A stretch of 64,000 nucleotides of DNA from Prevotella sp. P5-50. Lineage in GTDB: Bacteria; Bacteroidota; Bacteroidia; Bacteroidales; Bacteroidaceae. The stretch covers positions 26,444-90,443 of the forward strand of contig NZ_NPJA01000024.1 of assembly GCF_002251295.1 (NCBI RefSeq), written 5' to 3'. The notes under the pieces are model-generated. The model saw nothing but the letters and a program-made list of their open reading frames with translations, did not search any database and was not told where the DNA came from. Position 1 is the stretch's first letter. Every line of letters begins with the position of its first letter. The translations under genes and the position numbers were made by a program. Below, piece after piece: positions 1 to 9,148 of the stretch.

Positions 1-217
1 GTTCGTCTTTCGGAACCAATACATAGGTATGAAGAGTCTTCCCTGATTTCCAAGGATTACGGATTTGAGCCATCGTATATCCCTCATGACGCACAATAGT
101 CAACAAAGAGGAATATTTTAAATGAAGCGTGTCGCCACCATCCTGCACTTCGGCCATTCGGCCTCCGCAGGATGACAGCAACACGGTCATCATTCCAAAC
201 AGGATGAACTGACGCAT
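1..217 (-). CDS. ABC transporter substrate-binding lipoprotein, N-terminal part only
   Basis: Only the first 72 codons lie in the window; the rest runs off the left edge. The start at 217 gives a short hydrophobic signal ending in LLSSC, a lipobox, so the product should be a lipoprotein. The following residues (LHTYVLVPKDE near the edge) resemble the N-terminus of Bacteroidetes periplasmic binding proteins of cobalamin/iron-siderophore ABC systems. It lies 10 bp downstream of the BtuG-like gene on the same strand, so it probably belongs to the same riboswitch-controlled uptake operon and hands corrinoid to an inner-membrane BtuCD. The substrate is inferred from context. Confidence 0.7.
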   Translation of the reverse strand, partial: MRQFILFGMMTVLLSSCGGRMAEVQDGGDTLHLKYSSLLTIVRHEGYTMAQIRNPWKSGKTLHTYVLVPKDE

Positions 218-227
218 CTCTGTCTAT

Positions 228-1439
228 TTAATATTTGATCACATTAGTGGTAACGTTGAAAGCAAAAGCGCAAGGACCTACACCTGCAGTAGCGCCCCAC
301 ACATTAGCATTCTTTGAAGCGGATACAAAAACGCCATGTTGTGAATATTCAACGTTGAACATGAAGATCTTGCTATTTGCCTTATAATCAGTTTTGCCAG
401 TATCAGCATTCTTCACGTTAGAAGCAATGAACACGGTACCGACAACCGGATCAACACCAATACATGCAGGGATAATCTCGTTATTAGTATCTGTGTAGAA
501 AGTAGATGTTCCCTGGCTTAAAAGATTATAGACCTGATAAGTAGTCTTGACTGGTTTGTAAGAAGCATCGAACTCAGTATAATAACCAAAGATATTGCTA
601 CCAATGCAATCCATGTCGTTGGCATCCATCAGACGTGTCACCTCGTTATTTTTGGCAGAAATCTTATATACACCAGACTTCTTATCGCCATAGTTTCCAA
701 AATCAAGTACATACATATCGCCAGCAGCAGTCAAGACAATCTTCTGTGGATTGACAATATTATCATTCTTAATCAGACTTCCAGAACCTGTAGTCAGGTC
801 GATAATAGAAATAGAAGGTTTGGTACATGCTGCATAATCAGAATTGCAGACATACAGTTTTTTATCTGCCACGCTGATGCCCTCTGGGAAAGAACCAGCC
901 TCATAGATACCTTGTCGAGTGAATGTTGTGGTGTCAATTGCAACTACATATCCATTACCTTTAGTTGTAGCGTTCCAATTCTCATCATACGAAGATTCAG
1001 ACTTGCCGTAGAATGAAATATACACCTTGTCGCCTGAAGCTGTAAGGTGACGAGGTTTGAGACAACCCTCACCAAAAGTCACATTGGTCTTGATCTGTCT
1101 GAGAGACTTCAATGTCTTGGCATCAACCACTTCAAGAGTATTCTCACCAGTTACGGCAATATACATCTTACTACCATAAACCAAAGCATCATTAGGAGTA
1201 CCACCTAAGGAACGACCATTCTGTGCTTGGAACTGCTTGTTGGCAACCTGATTAGAGGTATAATCGAGGTATGAAACGCTACCATCGATGTTGCTGCTCA
1301 TGTTTCCACTACATACAAGGAATGCACCTTTTGTTACAGGAACAATGTATTCATGCTGTTCATTGTCGTTGTCATCACACGCGGTAAACATAGCTGCTCC
1401 CATGAGCAGTACTGCCATACTTAATAAATGTTTTTTCAT
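228..1439 (-). CDS. btuG: BtuG-like surface lipoprotein, seven-bladed propeller type
   Basis: 403 aa. The N-terminus is a lipoprotein signal ending in MFTAC followed by an acidic DDNDNEQ stretch, a pattern linked to surface export in Bacteroidetes. The body has repeated blade-like segments (for example KMYIAVTGENTLEVVDAKTL, KLYVCNSDYAAC) typical of YncE/DUF5074 propellers. In Bacteroides the lipoprotein BtuG has this architecture, caps BtuB and binds cobalamin very tightly. Here the gene sits 18 bp downstream of a BtuB-like receptor that is itself behind a cobalamin riboswitch, which is the strongest argument for the same role. Without context it would only be called a YncE-like protein. Confidence 0.78.
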   Translation of the reverse strand: MKKHLLSMAVLLMGAAMFTACDDNDNEQHEYIVPVTKGAFLVCSGNMSSNIDGSVSYLDYTSNQVANKQFQAQNGRSLGGTPNDALVYGSKMYIAVTGENTLEVVDAKTLKSLRQIKTNVTFGEGCLKPRHLTASGDKVYISFYGKSESSYDENWNATTKGNGYVVAIDTTTFTRQGIYEAGSFPEGISVADKKLYVCNSDYAACTKPSISIIDLTTGSGSLIKNDNIVNPQKIVLTAAGDMYVLDFGNYGDKKSGVYKISAKNNEVTRLMDANDMDCIGSNIFGYYTEFDASYKPVKTTYQVYNLLSQGTSTFYTDTNNEIIPACIGVDPVVGTVFIASNVKNADTGKTDYKANSKIFMFNVEYSQHGVFVSASKNANVWGATAGVGPCAFAFNVTTNVIKY

Positions 1440-1457
1440 TTTGAATAAATAATTTAA

Positions 1458-3476
1458 TTATAATTTGTAATTGATTGATATCATCCAACTTCTGCCGGGC
1501 ATCGGATAATGAGCCACGATACAGTATTGTTTATTAAAGAGATTTTTAATATCTCCACGAATTTCTACATGATGGTTTCCAAAATGGATTTGTTTATATG
1601 CTGTCAAGCCAAAATCAACATAGCCTTCTACCATTGTTGAAGGATAATGCTCGTTGTTAGGCCAACGGCTACTCATACCTGTCGCATGCAGTATTAAGTT
1701 TATCCAAGGATTCTCATAAGCAACAGAACCACTTGCTGTATGTTGAGGCATATAGGCAATCTGCTTATTGTAGTTGGGCGACTCAGGATTAGTTCGGTTT
1801 TGCACCTTTTGCAAACTATAACTTCCAGAGAGCATCAACCCATGAGCTTTATTGAACTGGTGTTCAACCTGCATTGTTGCGTCGATGCCTATACTGCGCA
1901 CGTTACCGACATTGATACACGTCCAAACAAACATATTATATGGTACTGCTACTATCATGTCTTTCACCTTATTGATATAACTGTCAAACATAAGCGTTGC
2001 AGTAGTGTAACGTGAGAGATGAGGTGAGTATGTCACACCTATATTCCACTGGTCAGTTAATTCGGGATTCAATTCGGTACTGCCATAATGATAGTAGTAA
2101 CTCTCATTAAAGGTGGGAGAACGAAAAATATTTTTGTAACTGGCACGCAGAAAGAGTTCCTCATCTTCAAGCAGTTTGTATGACAACGACAGCGATGGTG
2201 AGAGACGACGCATATTTCGTGCAGAATTTATTTGCACATCGGTACGATCTGTCTGTTCGACGTTCTTCTGCCGGTTGATAAAAAGCGAATGCAACAGTTT
2301 TCCCGTCATGACCAAACGACCAGTTTGATATTTTACAGTAACGGACTGAAGAATACTATGGCGAAACGGATGTCCAATAATGGCGCGCCATGAACTGCCA
2401 TTCAGATTGTTAAAAGAATAATCTGCAGAATAATCCATTGCCCAATGTTTCGTTGGGACAAACAGCAGGGCAGCAGAAGCATAATATTCCCGTTGCCAAT
2501 AACTTGCATCGTTAACAGCGCCAGGCATTAGTTTGTCGCGATAGATAGATTCGTACCAATTTACTTTGGCAATGGTTTTCAACGCCCACGTATCTCCCCA
2601 ACGTTTTTGGTACCCCGCCTGTACAAAGAAGTTGCGGTCATGAAGAGTCTCCCCACTTACGTTAGTATAATAATGGACGATACCAGGCAACTGACGTGAA
2701 TTGTCATAATAGTAAATCTTACCTGTCAATCGATTTGTTGCATGAGGTTGCCATGAAAAGTTTAACTCGCCATGTCCGCTACTCATGAGACTGTTAGTAC
2801 GACGATCTTTCGTCACAGTCTTTACATTTTTAATCTCATAAGGATAATCATTCTCGGCATAAATATATTCAGCTACAGCAGACACGGCAAAGGCCTTAGA
2901 AAAACTCTGTTCATATCGCAAATAGGGACTAACATATCCGAATGACCCCATCTTCAACTGAGAAGTTAAATGCGGTTTTCTTTCATCAGAAGGTAAAGGC
3001 AATGTCTGTATGTTGAGAACTGCTGATGATGCCGCCTGACGTGCAGGAATGAAAATATCATCATTATCACCAATTACCAACGATAACTTGGCGACATTAT
3101 CAAGCGAATAACGAGAAAGGTCTATTTCGCCGCTCTGGCAATCACTAAGCATAACACCGTCATAACTTACACCGGTATGCTTTGCTCCAAAACCACGCAC
3201 AGCCACGGTCTTCATGCCTCCTGCACCGCCATAGTCGCGTAGCGTAACGCCCGACATTCGATGAAGTGCGTCTGCCATATCTGTTACTCCCATAGTAAGC
3301 ATGTCTTTTCGGTCCATCATTTGCAAAGGTGCTGTACTTGTGAGCATTCGCTTGCGCTGACTCTTAGTCACAGTCACTTCTTTCAATTGATGAACACGGC
3401 TTGTTATGGTGTCTGTCTGCGCCATTGCGCTTACAGAGACAAGCATTGCAATTATCGACAAATTGAATTTCTTCAT
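1458..3476 (-). CDS. btuB: TonB-dependent cobalamin receptor BtuB-like
   Basis: About 672 aa when started at MKKFNLSIIAML (3476); a further upstream in-frame ATG at 3488 would put extra residues ahead of a clean signal peptide, so the later start is preferred. After the signal comes a TonB-box-like region, a plug domain with VTVTKSQRKR and MADALHRMSGVTLRDYGG, and a C-terminal barrel with KNLFNKQY near the end. The protein should import corrinoids across the outer membrane using TonB energy. A cobalamin riboswitch lies immediately upstream, and the BtuG-like and substrate-binding genes follow in the same direction. Confidence 0.85.
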   Translation of the reverse strand: MKKFNLSIIAMLVSVSAMAQTDTITSRVHQLKEVTVTKSQRKRMLTSTAPLQMMDRKDMLTMGVTDMADALHRMSGVTLRDYGGAGGMKTVAVRGFGAKHTGVSYDGVMLSDCQSGEIDLSRYSLDNVAKLSLVIGDNDDIFIPARQAASSAVLNIQTLPLPSDERKPHLTSQLKMGSFGYVSPYLRYEQSFSKAFAVSAVAEYIYAENDYPYEIKNVKTVTKDRRTNSLMSSGHGELNFSWQPHATNRLTGKIYYYDNSRQLPGIVHYYTNVSGETLHDRNFFVQAGYQKRWGDTWALKTIAKVNWYESIYRDKLMPGAVNDASYWQREYYASAALLFVPTKHWAMDYSADYSFNNLNGSSWRAIIGHPFRHSILQSVTVKYQTGRLVMTGKLLHSLFINRQKNVEQTDRTDVQINSARNMRRLSPSLSLSYKLLEDEELFLRASYKNIFRSPTFNESYYYHYGSTELNPELTDQWNIGVTYSPHLSRYTTATLMFDSYINKVKDMIVAVPYNMFVWTCINVGNVRSIGIDATMQVEHQFNKAHGLMLSGSYSLQKVQNRTNPESPNYNKQIAYMPQHTASGSVAYENPWINLILHATGMSSRWPNNEHYPSTMVEGYVDFGLTAYKQIHFGNHHVEIRGDIKNLFNKQYCIVAHYPMPGRSWMISINYKL

Positions 3477-3532
3477 ATTTATAAACATCTCATCGCCTAG
3501 CCCAAGAGTACGATGAAAAATTTTGTTTTTGC

Positions 3533-3678
3533 TTGGAATTGGTATTCTGACTTGTCAACCTGATCGCGAACGCCTTCCCGGTAACAAACCAGTGACTTTG
3601 TTGTTCACGTCGATATAGGGTTGTTTACAGCTGCCGGACAGTCGAGGATTTTCACCTCATTCCCTTCTATTCTCAATG
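3533..3678 (-). promoter_or_regulatory. Cobalamin riboswitch
   Basis: Read on the minus strand the segment contains GGTGAAAATCC, a GACTGTCCGGCAGCTGTAA core, GTCACTGG, CCGGGAAGGCG and the B12-box-like AAGTCAGAATACC, in the order expected of the cobalamin riboswitch. It ends about 55 nt before the btuB start, so binding of adenosylcobalamin or a related corrinoid should reduce expression of btuB, btuG and the binding protein. Exact boundaries are estimated from the conserved blocks. Confidence 0.9.
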
Positions 3679-3684
3679 CGTTTG

Positions 3685-3692
3685 CAAAATTA
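3685..3692 (-). promoter_or_regulatory. Bacteroidetes -7 box for riboswitch-btuB operon
   Basis: TAATTTTG on the minus strand fits TAnnTTTG and lies just ahead of the riboswitch, so the transcript would begin near 3678. Confidence 0.55.
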
Positions 3693-3778
3693 CGAATTTG
3701 TAAGCGAAAAACAAAGAAGAATTATGTTTTTCTTTCTTTTGCCACAAATGCGACATCTGCTTTATCTGTCAGTTAAAG

Positions 3779-5299
3779 CTAATCAGACGTAGTAAGAATG
3801 TGATAAATGCGTTCCATGTCAACATGTTGTCTAACATGATCTGCCAACAAATCATATTGTTGGTTTTTATAGGTTTCATAGTCAAAGACAGACTGCTGTT
3901 GAGCATCTTTCAGATATGGTGACAATAAAACATCAACAATAGGTGCATTATCAAGTATTCCATGAATGTAGGTGCCCATGCAGCGATCATCAACGAAACA
4001 TCCATCAGTTGTTTGGTTATTAAATAGATTCATCGACTGAGCATTGTCATCAAGTGTTGTCGTTCCCATGTGAATTTCATAACCGCGAAGCTTGACATTT
4101 TCATCTTTTACCAGCGTAGGACATTGGAATGTAACTTGTCGAGTAGTTTTTTCACCACCAATAACTGTCACGACAGGCAAAAGTCCCAACCCTGGCAATC
4201 GCTCGATTTCACCCTCGACATGATTCGGGTCTCGTACTTCCTTTCCCAAGATCTGATAGCCGCCACATATGCCTAGCACCGTAACGCCACGTTTTCGTGC
4301 TTCTACAACAGCTTTTGCCATTCCATTCTGACGTAACAGACAAAGATCATCTATCGTAGATTTGGATCCAGGAACGATGATGATATTTGCATCTTCAAGA
4401 TCAGCAGGATTGTTGGTATAATAAAGATGCAGTCGTGAATCTTGTTCTAATGCATCAAAGTCTGTAAAATTGCTCATGTGGCGCAACAATACTACTGCAA
4501 CATTTACCTTGCCTTTTACAGCCTGTCTCGACTTAACCTGCAGCGAGACACTATCCTCTTCTTCAATATGAATATCACGAAAATAAGGCAGGATACCGAG
4601 AACTGGTATTCCACATAGTTGCTCTATCATTTTCGCGCCTGATTCGAAGAGACTGATGTCTCCACGGAATTTATTGATAATAATACCTTTAATGTGACTT
4701 CGTTCTTCAGGTGTCATCAACATAATACTGCCATAAATACTAGCAAAAACGCCACCGCGGTCAATATCTGCAACAAGAATTACATTTGCATGGGCATAAA
4801 GAGCCATAGGCATATTGACAATATCTACCTCGCGCAAATTGATTTCAGAAACACTTCCTGCCCCTTCCATCACAATAGGATTGAAACGGGATGCCAAACG
4901 ATTAAATGCTTCATGAGCAACATTACGAAAGCGATCTCGTCCTTCCTTTCGAAAATAGCTTCCAGCAGACTGATTGCTGTCAGGACGTCCCAACAAGACT
5001 ACTTGCGATGTATGGTCAGACTGCGGTTTCAGCAAGATGGGATTCATATCGGCCTCACAAGGGATTCCTGCCGCTTCAGCTTGTACAGCCTGAGCGCGTC
5101 CTAATTCTAATCCATCGGGAGTGGCATACGAGTTGAGCGACATGTTTTGTGCTTTAAATGGAGCTGGGCGATATCCGTCTTGCCGAAATATTCTACAAAA
5201 CGCAGCTGCTACAACACTCTTTCCAACATCACTTCCTGTTCCCACAAACATTAGTGGATTAAGTTTTTTCCTATGATTCGATTGTGAACTTATAGCCAT
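3779..5299 (-). CDS. cobQ: Cobyric acid synthase CobQ
   Basis: 506 aa, the usual size. The N-terminal half has the dethiobiotin-synthetase-like ATP site (FVGTGSDVGKSVVAAAFCR) and KAQNMSLNS; the C-terminal half is a glutamine amidotransferase with VLGICGGYQILG holding the nucleophilic Cys and GTYIHGILDN with the catalytic His. It amidates adenosylcobyrinic acid a,c-diamide at four side chains to give cobyric acid. The cbiB gene lies directly upstream on the same strand, so late corrin assembly genes are grouped, probably transcribed from ahead of the WecB-like gene. Confidence 0.95.
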   Translation of the reverse strand: MAISSQSNHRKKLNPLMFVGTGSDVGKSVVAAAFCRIFRQDGYRPAPFKAQNMSLNSYATPDGLELGRAQAVQAEAAGIPCEADMNPILLKPQSDHTSQVVLLGRPDSNQSAGSYFRKEGRDRFRNVAHEAFNRLASRFNPIVMEGAGSVSEINLREVDIVNMPMALYAHANVILVADIDRGGVFASIYGSIMLMTPEERSHIKGIIINKFRGDISLFESGAKMIEQLCGIPVLGILPYFRDIHIEEEDSVSLQVKSRQAVKGKVNVAVVLLRHMSNFTDFDALEQDSRLHLYYTNNPADLEDANIIIVPGSKSTIDDLCLLRQNGMAKAVVEARKRGVTVLGICGGYQILGKEVRDPNHVEGEIERLPGLGLLPVVTVIGGEKTTRQVTFQCPTLVKDENVKLRGYEIHMGTTTLDDNAQSMNLFNNQTTDGCFVDDRCMGTYIHGILDNAPIVDVLLSPYLKDAQQQSVFDYETYKNQQYDLLADHVRQHVDMERIYHILTTSD

Positions 5300-5356
5300 T
5301 TGATAAATATTATAGTTTACATCTCAAAAACAAAGAAATATCATTTTTTTCTGTAC

Positions 5357-6298
5357 TCAAAACAAAATCGATGCACATACAATTACCATCATAACAATCT
5401 CGACTCTTTGGTTAACACCAATGGCAATGATCATATCTTTCGTACTTAGTTGGCGATCACAGTCTCCGATATATGGTTTATAAAAACGTTGACCAAAATA
5501 ATCATGAGATCCACCAAAACGACAATCAAGAATAGATGCTAATGCAGCTTCTGGATAGCCGCTATTAGGACTTGCATGCATTCTGCCATATTTTGCTACA
5601 AAACGTAACCTGCTCCACCAACGATAAAAACTTGAAGTCAATATCATCATCAATGCTGTCAATCGAGCTGGTATGTAGTTGGCTACATCATCAATGCGTG
5701 CTGCCCAAGTTCCAAAACGAAGATAGCGTTCATTATGGTAACCTATCATAGAATCGAGAGTATTGACCATTTTATATGCCATCATTCCCGGCACGCCCAG
5801 TAGTACCAACCAAAAGAGTGGCGCCACGACACCATCGCTTAGGTTTTCTGACATGGTTTCTAATGCTGCCGAACGTACCTCCTGAGCTGTAAGATTGGCT
5901 GTGTCTCGCCCTACTATGCGAGCTACACGCTCACGTCCTTTGTGTAATGAAATATCAAGAGCGTAGAAAACTTGTCTAACTTCACGAATCAGTGTTGTTC
6001 CTGCCAAACAGTAAAACACAAGTATGGTTGTCACGGTCATCCATAGATAAACAGACACATCCAACGCTATTTTCAAAAGGTAATCGGTCAAGACAAAAGT
6101 CATTATAATAAGCACAACAGCCATTATCGCTCCCTTTGTCCGTTTCCAATGGCCTTTGTTTAATATTGTTTCGCACTTATGTATGATTTTACCAAACAGC
6201 ACAACAGGATGCGGTAACCACATCGGGTCACCTAATATCTTATCCAACAGCCAAGCTACAAGAATTGGCAAAATGGAAATGGCCAAGATTGAAAGCAT
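5357..6298 (-). CDS. cbiB: Adenosylcobinamide-phosphate synthase CbiB
   Basis: 313 aa, standard length, multi-pass membrane protein. Recognisable CbiB signatures are AWLLDKILGDPMWLPHPVVLFGKI near the start, VRSAALETMSENLSDGVVAPLFW (about residues 140-162) and SPNSGYPEAALA in the last third. It joins aminopropanol or its phosphate to cobyric acid. It precedes cobQ in the same direction by 57 bp and follows the WecB-like gene by 15 bp, which suggests one transcript. Confidence 0.95.
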   Translation of the reverse strand: MLSILAISILPILVAWLLDKILGDPMWLPHPVVLFGKIIHKCETILNKGHWKRTKGAIMAVVLIIMTFVLTDYLLKIALDVSVYLWMTVTTILVFYCLAGTTLIREVRQVFYALDISLHKGRERVARIVGRDTANLTAQEVRSAALETMSENLSDGVVAPLFWLVLLGVPGMMAYKMVNTLDSMIGYHNERYLRFGTWAARIDDVANYIPARLTALMMILTSSFYRWWSRLRFVAKYGRMHASPNSGYPEAALASILDCRFGGSHDYFGQRFYKPYIGDCDRQLSTKDMIIAIGVNQRVEIVMMVIVCASILF

Positions 6299-6313
6299 TT
6301 GCTATTCTTAGTA

Positions 6314-7375
6314 TTACAAGTCAAGAAGCGTCTGTACAATACGCTCTGCCGAACGTCCATCCCAACGGTCAGGCAAATCACCATGTTTCCAATTGCCAGC
6401 CATCAGTAATTTCAAGGCATCATGCAATTTTTGGCAATCCTCACCTACTAACACATTAGTACCTACTTTCACCGTTTCAATATGTTCTGTATAACTATTA
6501 AGAGTGATACATGGTACATGATTGAATGTGGCTTCTTCTGCCACATTACCAGAATCCGTTATCACACCTTTAGCATGTGCAGCAAGGTAACCAAATTCCA
6601 AATATGACAATGTTGGAACAAGGGTTATAGGTAGCGACATTTTATCCACAGCTTCTCTTGCTACTCCACGTAATGGCGCAATAATTTCACATCCAGTGCA
6701 CACATCGATTATAGTAGCAAGGAGGTGTTGGAGTTTATCTGTATCTGCCAAGAGTACTTTGCGATTAAGAGTCAAGACAATATACTGACCGTCTGACACA
6801 TTTTCAAGACATTGAGGTCTCGTCCATCTGTCATGATTAGCACGCAATGAGTCCATCAGGATATTGCCAACCATGTAAATTTTTTGCATATCAGCACCTT
6901 CACGAGTAACAATACTATTATTACTAACACCTGCCGTAAACAACAAATCACTCAATCCATCAATGACCAAGCGATTGATTTCCTTCGGCATATTGATATC
7001 AAAGGAACGAGTACCAGCAACAAGATGAGCCAATTTTACACCTCGTTTCTTTGTTACTATGGCAGCTGCCATGGTAGAAGCAAGGTCATCAACGACGATA
7101 ACAATATCTGTAGAATGATGATTAAGATAATTTTCAAACTCAGCCATCACTCTTCCTGTCAGTTCATTAAGATTTTCACAATCAACACCGAGATAAATAT
7201 CTGGTTTTGGCATCTGAAGATCATCAAACAATGATGCTTCAAGGGTAGGATCATCTTGACGTCCTGCATATACCAACTGATAGGCAATACCTTCTGTCTT
7301 AATGATGGCCCTCACAATTGGAGCGACCTTTACAAAGTTCGGTCTTGCTCCTGTAAAAACACATACGTTCTGCAT
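6314..7375 (-). CDS. UDP-GlcNAc 2-epimerase (WecB) family protein with altered catalytic motifs
   Basis: 353 aa, close to the family length. FTGARPNFVKVAPIVRAI at the N-terminus, PKEINRLVIDGLSDLLF and the late ITDSGNVAEEATFNHVPC with TVKVGTNVLVG are clearly of the non-hydrolysing UDP-GlcNAc 2-epimerase fold. However the usual HGD is VDD, VEAGLRS is LVAGTRS and the HRREN loop reads NRKVL, so a catalytic Glu and the catalytic His of typical WecB appear replaced. It is the first gene of a minus-strand run ending in cbiB and cobQ. It may be an epimerase with different chemistry, a non-catalytic homologue, or a general sugar-nucleotide enzyme unrelated to cobalamin. Confidence 0.75.
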   Translation of the reverse strand: MQNVCVFTGARPNFVKVAPIVRAIIKTEGIAYQLVYAGRQDDPTLEASLFDDLQMPKPDIYLGVDCENLNELTGRVMAEFENYLNHHSTDIVIVVDDLASTMAAAIVTKKRGVKLAHLVAGTRSFDINMPKEINRLVIDGLSDLLFTAGVSNNSIVTREGADMQKIYMVGNILMDSLRANHDRWTRPQCLENVSDGQYIVLTLNRKVLLADTDKLQHLLATIIDVCTGCEIIAPLRGVAREAVDKMSLPITLVPTLSYLEFGYLAAHAKGVITDSGNVAEEATFNHVPCITLNSYTEHIETVKVGTNVLVGEDCQKLHDALKLLMAGNWKHGDLPDRWDGRSAERIVQTLLDL

Positions 7376-7502
7376 AAGTTTTTTTTCTATTTCGACTGCG
7401 AATTTACTATATTTTGCACTAATTACAAAGAGTTTTTCACTTTTTCTTCTATGTTATTCGCACTTTGAATCAAAAGACGTTGCTCAATTCAGTAGAAATT
7501 AG

Positions 7503-7510
7503 TAAATTTG
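7503..7510 (+). promoter_or_regulatory. -7 box for the flavin reductase operon
   Basis: TAAATTTG fits TAnnTTTG and lies 55 bp before the start codon at 7565. It marks the divergent start from the minus-strand cobalamin run. Confidence 0.5.
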
Positions 7511-7564
7511 CCTTCAAAATAAACTTAGTGTACGATTTACAACAAGACTCTTCAACAAATTGTT

Positions 7565-8188
7565 ATGAAAGTTCTACTCATTAATGGAAGTCCACGAAAG
7601 GAAGGTAATACTTATACTGCCTTAACGGAGATATCAAAACAACTTAGTATCCACGGAATAGAAAGTACCATCCTATGGATTGGTAAGAAACCTGTTCGCG
7701 GTTGCATCGCCTGCAATAAATGCAAAGAGAACGGCAACGGACAATGTGTGTTTTCTGATGACATAACAAACTCCGTCATCGAAAGCATCTCTCATTGCGA
7801 TGGAGTCATCATAGGCTCTCCCGTCTATTACGGTCAACCATCAGGTCAGTTACTTTGCCTTCAACAGCGTATGCTTTATGCAGGAGGGGCATACTTCATT
7901 GGAAAGCCAGCAGCTGCCGTAGCAGTTTGTCGTCGTGGCGGTGCTTCTGCAGTATATCAAACATTACTCATGCCTTTCCAAATGATGAACATGCCGATTG
8001 TGACTTCCCAATATTGGAATCTGGCTTATGGAAGAGTCGAGGGCGAAGCCGCACAAGATATTGAAGGTATGCAAACCATGCGTACATTGGCCAACAACAT
8101 GGCATGGATGTTGAAAAAACTAAACAACAATGATTCTTCAGACCTTCCAGAACGCGAAGCATGGACACCCATGAATTTTATTAGATAA
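7565..8188 (+). CDS. NADPH-dependent FMN reductase / iron-sulfur flavoprotein family
   Basis: 207 aa. It begins MKVLLINGSPRKEGNTYTAL, the FMN phosphate-binding loop of flavodoxin-like reductases, and continues with CIACNKCKENGNGQC, a Cys cluster seen in iron-sulfur flavoproteins, then GSPVYYGQPSGQ around the isoalloxazine site. It should bind FMN in the cytoplasm and reduce a small electron acceptor; the substrate cannot be read from sequence. The AraC gene starts 4 bp after its stop, so the two are likely cotranscribed and the regulator may control this gene. Confidence 0.88.
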   Translation: MKVLLINGSPRKEGNTYTALTEISKQLSIHGIESTILWIGKKPVRGCIACNKCKENGNGQCVFSDDITNSVIESISHCDGVIIGSPVYYGQPSGQLLCLQQRMLYAGGAYFIGKPAAAVAVCRRGGASAVYQTLLMPFQMMNMPIVTSQYWNLAYGRVEGEAAQDIEGMQTMRTLANNMAWMLKKLNNNDSSDLPEREAWTPMNFIR

Positions 8189-8192
8189 TACT

Positions 8193-9086
8193 ATGTCAGA
8201 AATAAATCTGAGTCATATTTACCAAACCGTCTGTAATGCACCTGGTGGAAATGGATTTCGAGTAGAGCACATGCCCGAACTCTTTGCCACAAGTGACATT
8301 GACGACTGTATGGCACATGTCCACTCATTCTATGAAATTCTATGGTTTCAGGATGGTGAAGGAATACACACGGTGGACTTCGTTGATTACAAGGTTGTTC
8401 CAGGCACCATATTTTTTCTGTCTCCTGGACAGATTCACCATTTCGATTGTAAAGACAACTATCGGGGTGTTGCTATAAAAATGTGTACTGATTTGATAAA
8501 AGTCTCAAATTCTTCCACCAATATCAGTCGTTTATTCCTTGAATACAACGCGTTTCATACCTACGAAGGAACACCATATTATATTATAGACGAGCCAACA
8601 TCAAAGTTACTTCAACCGTTAATACACGAAATGGAGTTAGAAGCGGAGAGAAATGGTGAATTGGGTAATATAGACATCTTAAAATCACTACTAACCATCT
8701 TTCTTGCAAAAATAGAACGATACGGCAAACATGAGGCAGAACAAACTGTTGATTATCGTAAACCTTCCCACCTACTTTTTATCCGTTTCAGACAGTTACT
8801 TGAACAGGAATACAAACAACTGCATACTGTTCAAGAATATGCTAATCGTTTAAATGTGTCCGTCCGTTCACTCAGCAATAGCGTCAACGAGTGTTCTGGA
8901 AAATCTCCATTGATTTTCATTAATAACCGCATCATATTGGAGGCCAAACGTCTTGTTCTTTATTCTGATTTGATGATTAAAGAAATTGCTTACATGTTAG
9001 GGTATGACGATCCTTCATATTTTGTAAAACACTTCAAGCGCCATACTGGTTATCTACCTTCAGAATTCAGAGAGATGGAACGTTAA
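8193..9086 (+). CDS. AraC family transcriptional regulator
   Basis: 297 aa with two domains. Residues about 25-150 form a cupin-like sensor (HVHSFYEILWFQDGEGIHTV and a following GTIFFLSPGQIH). The last hundred residues are the two helix-turn-helix AraC domain: LNVSVRSLSNSVNECSGKSP, then IKEIAYMLGYDDPSYFVKHF and FKRHTGYLPSEFR. The gene is almost contiguous with the flavin reductase upstream and 62 bp ahead of the formate/nitrite channel, both possible targets. The ligand is unknown. Confidence 0.92.
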   Translation: MSEINLSHIYQTVCNAPGGNGFRVEHMPELFATSDIDDCMAHVHSFYEILWFQDGEGIHTVDFVDYKVVPGTIFFLSPGQIHHFDCKDNYRGVAIKMCTDLIKVSNSSTNISRLFLEYNAFHTYEGTPYYIIDEPTSKLLQPLIHEMELEAERNGELGNIDILKSLLTIFLAKIERYGKHEAEQTVDYRKPSHLLFIRFRQLLEQEYKQLHTVQEYANRLNVSVRSLSNSVNECSGKSPLIFINNRIILEAKRLVLYSDLMIKEIAYMLGYDDPSYFVKHFKRHTGYLPSEFREMER

Positions 9087-9148
9087 AAGAAACAAGAGAG
9101 TCACAGTACATGTCATAGATCATTGAATTCAAATTAAATAATATAAAT

